Shown one piece after another: positions 1 to 5,470 of a stretch of DNA of 7,866 nt (positions are counted from its first letter, which is position 1; every line of letters starts with the position of its first letter). The notes under the pieces are model-generated. The model was not told the DNA's origin and searched no databases. It saw nothing but the letters and a program-made list of their open reading frames with translations. A program made the translations under genes and the position numbers. Source of the stretch: Acidobacteriaceae bacterium (lineage in GTDB: Bacteria > Acidobacteriota > Terriglobia > Terriglobales > Acidobacteriaceae); the NCBI GenBank assembly GCA_003140705.1, contig PLKU01000143.1:1-7866 (forward strand). The letters run 5' to 3'.

Positions 1-230
1 GTCCGGTTCGATGAGCGGGATGTGGAAACGGAAGCATGGCGAGGCTAGTGAGGCACCGGCAACCGAAAGGGCCGGTAACAGATAGGCCGAGCCTAAAACC
101 ACCGCGCCACATCTCGACTCTACAAGAGGATGACATAGCTCGACGGAAGGCTTGGCCAACTGGGCAACCAGGATGAGCCTTTACTTCCAGAGACAGTTTG
201 TTCTCGGAAGAGACAGACTATGGCTATGAA

Positions 231-264
231 GAGCCGTGTGAATCGAGAGGTTCATGCACGGATC
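231..264 (+). ncRNA. Group II intron domain V (catalytic hairpin)
   Basis: A 34-nt hairpin of exactly the canonical domain V length. The lower helix pairs 231-239 with 256-264, a two-base bulge (AT) lies at 254-255, and the upper helix 240-244/249-253 is closed by a GAGA (GNRA) tetraloop at 245-248. The AGC catalytic triad is at 232-234. Its partner strand reads GAT (261-263) where the usual sequence is GTT, so G233 faces A262 instead of U. That mismatch sits in the metal-binding triad and may reduce or abolish splicing. Confidence 0.85.
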
Positions 265-267
265 TGT

Positions 268-304
268 GAGGGCCTCGGGGTGAAATTCCCCGGGGCTACT
301 CGAC
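268..304 (+). ncRNA. Group II intron domain VI and 3' splice site
   Basis: A long stem pairs CGGGG at 276-280 with CCCCG at 288-292 and extends through 271-275/293-297. Below an unpaired A at 298 the helix resumes (268-270 with 299-301). The unpaired A is the expected branch-point adenosine, and the intron should end after C304. The flanking exon from 305 shows no open gene, so the intron sits in intergenic or decayed DNA. Confidence 0.75.
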
Positions 305-611
305 CGCCCGGAACTGGGGAATAGAATCCACACTGGCCCTCAGTTAGCGCGTTGGACTCCCTTGAAAAGAGCCAGAAATCATTGAAAATAAAAGACGGCG
401 GTTGCGGCTCTTTTGATAATCCGTTGTGACCGCACCGGTCATGCTGGGCCTGTTACCAACATTTTTCAACAAGCTCGACCAGATTTGCCCCCTTTTACCT
501 TACTGGAGTACACTCCTTTTGTTTTGTCACACGCTTTCTGCGGCTGTGCTGCAGGATTTGCGCGCCCGTCAACCGGTAAAACACAACTTGCTTCAATTAG
601 GAGACGACTGC
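305..611. other. Intergenic region between intron and DUF4440 gene
   Basis: No supported gene. The reading frame of the downstream gene stays open back to about 426, but that extension has no start with a ribosome-binding site, and it would bury the signal peptide of the downstream protein. The region holds the inverted repeat at 365-414 and presumably the promoter of the downstream gene; no convincing -35/-10 pair could be assigned. The Shine-Dalgarno AGGAG at 599-603 belongs to the gene at 612. Confidence 0.5.
365..414. repeat. Perfect 9-bp inverted repeat, terminator-like
   Basis: AAAAGAGCC at 365-373 is the exact reverse complement of GGCTCTTTT at 406-414, enclosing 32 nt. The arm ends in four T residues on the plus strand and, by symmetry, on the minus strand too. 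It could be a weak bidirectional terminator or an operator-like palindrome. The long loop makes a simple intrinsic terminator uncertain. Confidence 0.4.
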
Positions 612-1073
612 ATGAGGTCGAAGAGCGTAGTCTTAATCGCGGTTCTGCTCACTCCCGTGAGCTTTGTATCCATGGCATTTCCTCAGACACAGAAATCAGG
701 GAGCGACGCGGTCGCGGAGGTCACGCGCCTCCAACAAGAGTCGGTCAAGGCGGACCTCGCAAATGACCCATCGTTTGTCAAGCAATACTACGCCGGGGAT
801 TACACCAGTGGAAGCAGTTGGGGAATTTCGGACACCAAGGCCTCCGTCCTCAAGGATATGAGCGACCCACAAGCCAACAAGACCAACAAGGAGGAGATCA
901 GCGACCTCAAGGTTCGCGCCTATGGCAACACGGTTATCGCGAATTTCAAGGAAACCTACGACTCCCTCTATCATGGCGAGCATCGCGCGCGAAGTGTAAT
1001 GTGCACCGATACATGGGTGAAGAAGGGCACATGGAAGTTGGTCGCCGATCATTGTTCCCAACTCGCGAAATAA
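612..1073 (+). CDS. Secreted DUF4440 / NTF2-like (SnoaL-fold) protein
   Basis: Protein of 153 aa. The N-terminus (basic MRSK, then a hydrophobic stretch at about residues 5-22) looks like a Sec signal peptide, so the mature protein is probably periplasmic. The rest (about 34-150) matches the DUF4440 pattern: an amphipathic first helix (AVAEVTRLQQESVKADLAND), an aromatic DY at 63-64, a segment KEEISDLKVRAYGNTVIANF leading into the central strands, and a C-terminal TDTWVKKGTWKLVADHCS. This cone-shaped fold includes isomerases, dehydratases and pure ligand binders, and most bacterial members have no known substrate, so no reaction can be assigned. The ATG at 612 is chosen because AGGAG lies 8 nt upstream and the signal peptide begins there; an upstream extension to 426 is rejected. 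It stands alone, with a hairpin about 85 nt downstream. Family assignment is fairly sure; function is unknown. Confidence 0.8.
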   Translation: MRSKSVVLIAVLLTPVSFVSMAFPQTQKSGSDAVAEVTRLQQESVKADLANDPSFVKQYYAGDYTSGSSWGISDTKASVLKDMSDPQANKTNKEEISDLKVRAYGNTVIANFKETYDSLYHGEHRARSVMCTDTWVKKGTWKLVADHCSQLAK

Positions 1074-1157
1074 CTGTGAGGTTCCGGACCTCGGCCAAAC
1101 TTATTCCGGACCAAGACGAATGTGATGCTTTCTCGAAGGCTGTGCTGCATGTTCCAA

Positions 1158-1186
1158 AGACGGCAGGGCTTATCATCCTGCCGTTT
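1158..1186 (+). terminator. Possible terminator hairpin behind the DUF4440 gene
   Basis: ACGGCAGG at 1160-1167 pairs perfectly with CCTGCCGT at 1177-1184. An adjacent G-U and an A-T pair give a 10-bp stem with a 9-nt loop. It lies 85 nt after the stop codon of the DUF4440 gene. The T run behind it is short and broken, so efficient intrinsic termination is uncertain. Confidence 0.4.
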
Positions 1187-1593
1187 GCCCTTCCAACACC
1201 TGCAATCTTCCGACAGCAGCTCCTTGTTACGGTTTTCGAGGTATTTCTTCACCTCGACCCCCGCGGAGCGGACTCCTCCGTACAACACCGCAGGTACCTG
1301 TTGAGAAATCATTAGGGCCGTATAGACCGTATTCCGCGAACAGAGTTTGCTGGCTGTCACGATTGCGAGTGCGGAGCAGTGTGGGCTGAATTCCGGGTTC
1401 CTGAAGAGTCACCGCTAGCCAAGATCGGAAACGCCTCGTCCCGCAACACGGAAGTTACGCCCAAAAGGGCCAATGTCCGGATTGCCGACGATCCACTCGG
1501 AACGGCAAAAATCGCTGCGAACGGAGTCGACGAGTGACCCGACCCGCTACCGCTATTGCAGAGAATCTTGCAGATTCACCGACACCTGTGAGG

Positions 1594-1623
1594 ACCGTTG
1601 GGGATGCAATTCTCTCCTTTCAT
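1594..1623 (+). promoter_or_regulatory. Putative LytTR-family regulator binding site (two direct repeats)
   Basis: LytTR regulators typically bind two 9-bp direct repeats, [TA][AC][CA]GTTN[AG][TG], separated by 12-13 bp. ACCGTTGGG at 1594-1602 fits at every position. TCCTTTCAT at 1615-1623 fits eight of nine (T for the central G), and the spacer is exactly 12 bp. The site is 57 nt upstream of the start of the operon that encodes a LytTR regulator, a natural place for autoregulation. Repeat match and spacing are seen in the sequence; binding is inferred. Confidence 0.45.
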
Positions 1624-1679
1624 AACCTTTCTCCGGCTCTCTACAGGCATGGCATTAGGGTCAGGCGGAGGAGGATTCT

Positions 1680-2708
1680 ATGCACAGCCGATCAACATCG
1701 CTGGAAGCTATCGCCAAAGTCGTATCTCGACTCGCTATTGCCATGTCTGCAGCCTGGTTCCTGGGGCTCGCGACGACAGCGCAGCAACCAGCGCCAACCG
1801 CGCCATTGAAGAGCTCAGGGCATTCCTATTCCGCATTCCAAGTGAAAGTCGAAGGTCGGGGGCGTGCCATCATCATGATCCCGGGGCTTGCCTCGTCAGG
1901 CGCAACCTGGGATGCAACCGTTGCTCATCTGAGCGATCGTTTCCAATGCATTCAGCTAACATTGGCCGGGTTTGCGGGAACGCCTTCCATTGAGGCTCCG
2001 CTGCTGACCACCGCTCGGGAGCAGATTGCACAGTACATTCGCGACAACGATATCGATCAGCCCGTAATCATGGGCCATAGTCTGGGCGGATCCATTGCCC
2101 TCGACCTGGCGGCGCACTACCCCAAGCTCGTGGGGCCAGTCATTATCGTAGACTCACTCCCGTTTATGGCTGGCGCATGGTTTCAGGCCGACTCCCTAGC
2201 TGCGGCACGACCAACAATTGAGAAGATGCAGGCCGGTATGCAAGGCATGACTCATGAGCAATGGGAAGGGATGACGCGGTCGGGCGCCAGCACAAATGCA
2301 ATGGCCACCAGCGCACAGGATCAGAAAACCCTGATTTCATGGGGGCTGGCTTCCGATCAAAAGACCGTGACAAATGCCATGATCGAATTGGTGAGCACAG
2401 ACCTGCGACCGGAGTTGGGAAAGATCGAGTCTCCTGTGCTGGTCATCGGTACTTGGATCGGATTGAAGGGCTACGGCGTCACGGAAGAGGCTGCGACTCA
2501 GCTTTTTCATCAACAGTATGCTGATGTGAACCACCTGCAGTTCGTTATGGCGAGACAGGCACGCCACTTTGTCATGTGGGACGATCCGGCATGGTTCAAT
2601 ACTCAAGTGGACGGGTTTCTCGCAACGAACACGCATCCTGCGTCCTCGAGTAAAAAGCATACGGAGGAAACCAAGGCATGCACGCCCTCAAGAACAGAAC
2701 AGACTTGA
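1680..2708 (+). CDS. Exported alpha/beta-fold hydrolase
   Basis: Protein of 342 aa with a signal-peptide-like N-terminus (hydrophobic region about residues 17-33, followed by ATTAQQPAP), so it probably acts in the periplasm. The core is an alpha/beta hydrolase: strand plus oxyanion loop IIMIPGLASSGATWD (64-78), nucleophile elbow GHSLGG with Ser134, a lid-like helical insert (about 165-240), and His296 in ARHFVMWDDP. The usual acid after the seventh strand is missing: PVLVIGTWIG (252-261) has no Asp. Asp158 (IIVDSLPF), after the sixth strand, is the likely alternative. The substrate is unknown; esterase, lipase or lactonase activity is possible. The start is supported by GGAGGAGG at 1667-1674, 5 nt upstream. 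The residues after about 315 look like a linker-like tail whose codons overlap the next gene by 31 bp, indicating an operon with the sensor kinase. Confidence 0.85.
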   Translation: MHSRSTSLEAIAKVVSRLAIAMSAAWFLGLATTAQQPAPTAPLKSSGHSYSAFQVKVEGRGRAIIMIPGLASSGATWDATVAHLSDRFQCIQLTLAGFAGTPSIEAPLLTTAREQIAQYIRDNDIDQPVIMGHSLGGSIALDLAAHYPKLVGPVIIVDSLPFMAGAWFQADSLAAARPTIEKMQAGMQGMTHEQWEGMTRSGASTNAMATSAQDQKTLISWGLASDQKTVTNAMIELVSTDLRPELGKIESPVLVIGTWIGLKGYGVTEEAATQLFHQQYADVNHLQFVMARQARHFVMWDDPAWFNTQVDGFLATNTHPASSSKKHTEETKACTPSRTEQT

Positions 2709-3772
2709 CTGGCGGTCAAAACAAAGGCTACTGGACGTGTCAGTTGTTGGGCTGGGGGGGATATGGCCTCGTATACTTTCTGGCCGTGCTTGTGCCATTT
2801 CATGCCGCCGGGCCAAAACAGTTTGTGGCGGACCTGGCTTACTGCTCGGCCGGCCTGCTGGGAACACACCTGCTGCGGTCGCGGTTCAAACCGGGCGGCT
2901 CGAGTGAGATTCCATATTCCAGACTTATCCCTCGCCTGCTCGCAGGGGCACTGCTGGTCGGCGCGCTTCAGGCGCTTGCTCTGGACGGCACCTTGGCTCT
3001 CGAAGGCATCCTGGACTGGCGCCGTCCAGGCGAGGGGATGGCGATCGTTGGTGTAACTATCTTCTCCAGTGCCTTGTTGGTGGGGCTGTGGCTGGCAGTC
3101 TATTTCAGCGTCCAGGCCGTGCGGCGCAGGCGCGCCGCAGAGTTGGACACCCTGCGCGCGCAGGTGCTGCTTCGTGAGGCCAAACTTCTATCGCTGCAGC
3201 AGCAGTTGAACCCTCACTTCCTTTTCAATTGCCTCAATAGCCTTCGCGGCATGATTGATGAAGACAGCCGACGTGCACAGGAGATGGTTACCCGCTTGGC
3301 GGAACTACTCCGATCTTCCTTGCGTCAGGACCATAGGAGCCTCATCTGCCTCGAAGAGGAACTCGTCACGGTGAACGCCTATCTCGAATTGGAATCCGTT
3401 CGGTTTGAGGATCGCCTTCGCATTCGGCGTGACATCGAGAGCGGGGTCGGATCGGCCCTTGTGCCGCCCATGCTGGTGCAAGGCCTGGTTGAGAACGCCC
3501 TGAAGCATGGCATTGCCGAAATGCCCGACGGCGGCGAACTGGAAATTCACATCCGGCGGAGCCGGGATCGGCTTAAGGTTGACATCTGCAATACCGGTAC
3601 TCTCCGCTACGAAGCTGCAGGGATCGGCACGGCGAATGCACGCGAGCGGCTGCGGCTCCTCTATCGAGAATCCGCCGACCTAAGTCTTTCCGAAGAACCG
3701 CCAGGTTGGGTCCGCGCCACCGTCTCGATCCCCTACCAGACAAAGGAGGCCTTGTGCGAGCAATCATCGTAG
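2678..3772 (+). CDS. LytS/YpdA-type membrane sensor histidine kinase
   Basis: Protein of 364 aa. The N-terminal half has about four hydrophobic segments (roughly 20-40, 49-66, 84-103, 122-146) and no large periplasmic domain, so the signal is probably sensed in or near the membrane. A basic, coiled-coil-like helix (148-175) leads to the His_kinase region QQQLNPHFLFNCLNSL, where His180 is the expected phosphorylation site. The ATPase part shows the N box VENALKHG (271-278), a divergent DICNTG (302-307) in place of the classical D-x-G-x-G, and GIGTANARERL (315-325); the NTG form is common in this family. It should autophosphorylate and pass phosphate to the LytTR regulator encoded next. The ATG start has GGAGG at 2663-2667, inside the hydrolase gene. 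It overlaps the hydrolase by 31 bp and the regulator by 19 bp. Confidence 0.9.
   Translation: MHALKNRTDLTGGQNKGYWTCQLLGWGGYGLVYFLAVLVPFHAAGPKQFVADLAYCSAGLLGTHLLRSRFKPGGSSEIPYSRLIPRLLAGALLVGALQALALDGTLALEGILDWRRPGEGMAIVGVTIFSSALLVGLWLAVYFSVQAVRRRRAAELDTLRAQVLLREAKLLSLQQQLNPHFLFNCLNSLRGMIDEDSRRAQEMVTRLAELLRSSLRQDHRSLICLEEELVTVNAYLELESVRFEDRLRIRRDIESGVGSALVPPMLVQGLVENALKHGIAEMPDGGELEIHIRRSRDRLKVDICNTGTLRYEAAGIGTANARERLRLLYRESADLSLSEEPPGWVRATVSIPYQTKEALCEQSS
3742..3749 (+). promoter_or_regulatory. Shine-Dalgarno site deciding the GTG start of the response regulator
   Basis: AAAGGAGG ends 4 nt before the GTG at 3754. Starting there yields VRAIIVDDE, exactly where response-regulator receiver domains begin. 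The in-frame ATG at 3706 would add 16 residues with no family counterpart and has no such site. The motif lies within the end of the kinase gene. Confidence 0.75.
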
Positions 3773-4500
3773 ATGACGAGCGGCTTGCGCGTCAGGAACT
3801 GCGACGCTTGCTCAAAGAGCACCCCGATGTAGAGATCGCTGGAGAAGCTCGCAACGCCAACGATGCCCAGGACATGCTGGAGAAGTACAATCCCGACCTG
3901 CTGTTCCTCGATATCCAGATGCCAGGCCGCAGTGGCCTGGAAATGCTGGAGACCTGCCCCGAACCTCCGCAGACCATCCTCACTACAGCTTTCGATCGGT
4001 ACGCCCTGCGTGGTTTTGAGCTAAACGCCGTGGACTACCTGCTCAAGCCCATTGCACCCGAGCGCCTCTTTGAAGCCTTGCGCCGCGTGCGCGAGCGATT
4101 GCAGGCTCGCTCCTCCACAACCGAAAGCGAAGCGCAAGCCAGGGGCGCAGTTTTAACTACGAGAACCGGCGGCAACCTGCGTCAGGTATTCGTTCGCGAC
4201 GGGGATCGATGCTGGCTCGTGCGTATGGATGAGATCAGCCTGCTGCGCGCCGAAGGTAACTATACTCGCGTTTTCTTTGCGGGTAATCACCCGATGATCC
4301 CTCGGTCGCTCGGGCAAATTGAGCTGTGTCTGAATCCGGCCTTGTTCTTCCGAGCCAATCGTTCCGAGATCATCAATTTGCGCCGCGTGACATCGATCTC
4401 ACCTGAAGCCGACGGCTATGTCGTCTCTCTGCGCAATGGGGTCGATGTAGTTGTCTCGCGAAGACAGGCGAAGGTTCTGCGCGATCTTCTGGCGCTCTAA
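3754..4500 (+). CDS. LytTR-family response regulator
   Basis: Protein of 248 aa, the usual size for the AlgR/LytR/YpdB type. The receiver domain (1-115) has the acidic pair Asp7/Asp8, the phospho-acceptor Asp53 in LLFLDIQMPG, Thr78 in ILTTAF and Lys98 in NAVDYLLKP, so all switch residues are present. A linker (about 117-140) is followed by the LytTR DNA-binding domain (about 143-248) with the recognisable ISLLRAEGNYTRV, FFRANRSEIINL and DVVVSRRQAKVLRDLL segments. It should bind direct-repeat sites when phosphorylated by the kinase encoded immediately upstream, with which it overlaps by 19 bp. A matching repeat pair at 1594-1623 points to autoregulation; other targets are unknown. Translation starts at GTG 3754 (see the Shine-Dalgarno entry). 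It is the last gene of the three-gene operon. Confidence 0.92.
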   Translation: MRAIIVDDERLARQELRRLLKEHPDVEIAGEARNANDAQDMLEKYNPDLLFLDIQMPGRSGLEMLETCPEPPQTILTTAFDRYALRGFELNAVDYLLKPIAPERLFEALRRVRERLQARSSTTESEAQARGAVLTTRTGGNLRQVFVRDGDRCWLVRMDEISLLRAEGNYTRVFFAGNHPMIPRSLGQIELCLNPALFFRANRSEIINLRRVTSISPEADGYVVSLRNGVDVVVSRRQAKVLRDLLAL

Positions 4501-4817
4501 TGTATCGTTTGCCTACGGAGCATAACGCCAACTCAAGAATTGAAAGGTTCCGTATGTACGACTTGCCGCATCTCACGTTAAGGTAAATCGCCAAACCGTG
4601 CATCGAGAATTCCAAGCGAGAAATCAGTAAGTTCATGTGCTCCGGGCGAGTCACCGGCTAACCGGACAAAGCGCGAGAATGTGGATCATCTCCGGCTTTT
4701 ATTGCGCCGATCGGTTCGGAAACAAACTCTGCTTCATTGAGAAACGATAGAATTCACTGGCGGGCTGATATGAGTAAGCGAATACCTCCGAATCATCCGC
4801 TCAAACGAAGAAAACGG
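4501..4817. other. Intergenic region after the regulator gene
   Basis: No gene supported. A minus-strand frame at 4373-4654 lies partly inside the regulator gene and shows no family features. A small imperfect hairpin (GTC-A-CCGG at 4650-4657 with CCGGAC at 4662-4667) is the only structure seen. No strong intrinsic terminator is visible behind the operon. The right part includes alternative upstream starts of the next gene (TTG 4737, ATG 4770). Confidence 0.45.
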
Positions 4818-5180
4818 ATGACTCAAACACGTTCAGCGGGCGAAGTACTTCAGGAGCTTCGCACATTCTGCCTCTCGCTCCCCGAGACAAGCGAGCGAGG
4901 CTCATGGGGCCATCCAAACTTCGTGGCAGGCAACAAGACGTTTGTTACATTTGAACAATTCGACGGGAGGCCTTCAGTTGCCTTCCGGCTTGGCCCGAGT
5001 GACATCGATCGATTGTCCAGAGACAATCACTTCTTCGTGACGCCGTACGGTCGCGGACAATGGTTAAGCCGATGGCTTGATCCCACGTTCGACTGGGATC
5101 TCGTAAAAGAACCCGTGATCACAAGCTACAGACTTGTCGCACTCAAGCGCATGCTCGTCGCACTGGAAGCTCAGTCCTGA
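4818..5180 (+). CDS. YjbR/MmcQ-family protein (DUF419, CyaY-like fold)
   Basis: With the start chosen the protein has 120 aa, the usual family size. The first helix and loop (EVLQELRTFCLSLPETSER, 9-27) followed by SWGHPNFVAGNKTFVTF (29-45) is the family hallmark. The middle PSVAFRLGP and the C-terminal GQWLSRWLDPTFDWDLVKEPVITSYRLVA complete the domain. Members are small cytoplasmic proteins often described as DNA-binding-like; no enzymatic activity is established. The ATG at 4818 is preferred for length and a purine-rich GAAGAAAA upstream. The in-frame ATG at 4770 adds 16 residues, mostly basic (MSKRIPPNHPLKRRKR), and TTG 4737 adds more; neither has a better ribosome-binding site, so the exact start is uncertain. 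It is separated by more than 230 bp from the regulator gene whichever start is used, so it is probably its own unit. Confidence 0.8.
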   Translation: MTQTRSAGEVLQELRTFCLSLPETSERGSWGHPNFVAGNKTFVTFEQFDGRPSVAFRLGPSDIDRLSRDNHFFVTPYGRGQWLSRWLDPTFDWDLVKEPVITSYRLVALKRMLVALEAQS

Positions 5181-5273
5181 TGGCGGCCGGCCCGGGTCAC
5201 TAGGGGTCAGCGAAAGAGGAGAGCGGCTGCGCCAGATTACCGGCAGCTCTGAAGTCACAACCGGGCAGGATTT

Positions 5274-5319
5274 CGGGGTTCCGGTCGTATCACCGGCTAC
5301 ACGTACAGAACCCCGTTTT
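5274..5319 (+). terminator. Hairpin with T run after the YjbR gene
   Basis: CGGGGTTC at 5274-5281 is the exact reverse complement of GAACCCCG at 5308-5315, followed directly by TTTT (5316-5319). Within the loop CCGGT (5281-5285) can pair with ACCGG (5292-5296), as an alternative or an extra stem. It sits 93 nt after the YjbR stop and about 150 nt before the GH15 start, so it fits a terminator separating the two. The rest of 5181-5470 shows no gene. Confidence 0.5.
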
Positions 5320-5470
5320 GTGCCGGAAACCGAGTTGGGAACGGATAGACGACCACACGACCAGAGTCCGGGCCTCACGCTGAATTCACGATTTCCCGCA
5401 TCCAATGAGAAGGGGCGAAACAGCAAGCCCAAATTGATGAAGAAGACACACCCCGAGTAATTGGAAAGAT

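Larger units (their letters stand above)
1..304 (+). mobile_element. Group II intron, 3' portion, lacking a reverse transcriptase ORF (5' end outside window)
   Basis: This is the 3' part of a self-splicing group II intron RNA. Seen directly: a 34-nt domain V (231-264), a domain VI stem (268-301) with an unpaired A at 298, and a terminal CTACTCGAC at 296-304, placing the branch-point A seven bases from an AY 3' end. Upstream, a GAAA-capped hairpin pairs 55-60 with 71-76, and the stretch GTGGAAACGGAAGCATGGCG (22-41) resembles the distal domain I/II region of bacterial introns such as Ll.LtrB, from memory. All three frames of 1-230 are broken by stops, and only about 115 nt separate the presumed domain III from domain V. 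The maturase/RT normally carried in domain IV is therefore absent. The conserved GUGYG 5' boundary is not seen, so the element starts left of the window. Likely an ORF-less derivative or relic that would depend on a maturase supplied in trans. Confidence 0.8.
1074..1679. other. About 600 bp with no convincing gene
   Basis: No ORF here has a recognisable product. The longest open frames, a minus-strand one at 1049-1360 and a plus-strand one without ATG ending at 1536, show no known motif and lack a good Shine-Dalgarno. The plus frame (about 1316-1536) could be the decayed end of a gene, but I cannot name it. Structured pieces are a 10-bp hairpin at 1158-1186, a 7-bp hairpin (TCGAGGT at 1236-1242 with ACCTCGA at 1251-1257), and the LytTR-like repeats at 1594-1623. 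The right end must carry the promoter for the hydrolase-kinase-regulator operon. Confidence 0.5.

Noticed and set aside
302..307. Residues 302-307 of the kinase (DICNTG), i.e. about 3581-3598, suspected as a broken ATP-binding box
   Set aside because: An NTG form at this position is common in LytS-type kinases, so it is not evidence of inactivation. Coordinates given here are protein residues.
426..611. Upstream in-frame extension of the DUF4440 gene to 426
   Set aside because: No ribosome-binding site there, the start would not be ATG, and it would place the clear signal peptide at residue 63 of the protein; the site at 599-603 supports 612.
1049..1360. Minus-strand 103-codon frame
   Set aside because: No recognisable domain or Shine-Dalgarno, and it overlaps the end of the DUF4440 gene and a hairpin.
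1598..1626. Sigma-70-like promoter TTGGGG-17 bp-CATAAC before the hydrolase
   Set aside because: Only 3/6 and 4/6 matches to consensus. The spacing is right, but this is too weak to list; the overlap with the LytTR-like repeats would be notable if it were confirmed.
3706..3753. Earlier ATG start for the response regulator
   Set aside because: It adds 16 residues before the conserved receiver start, whereas GTG 3754 has AAAGGAGG at the right distance.
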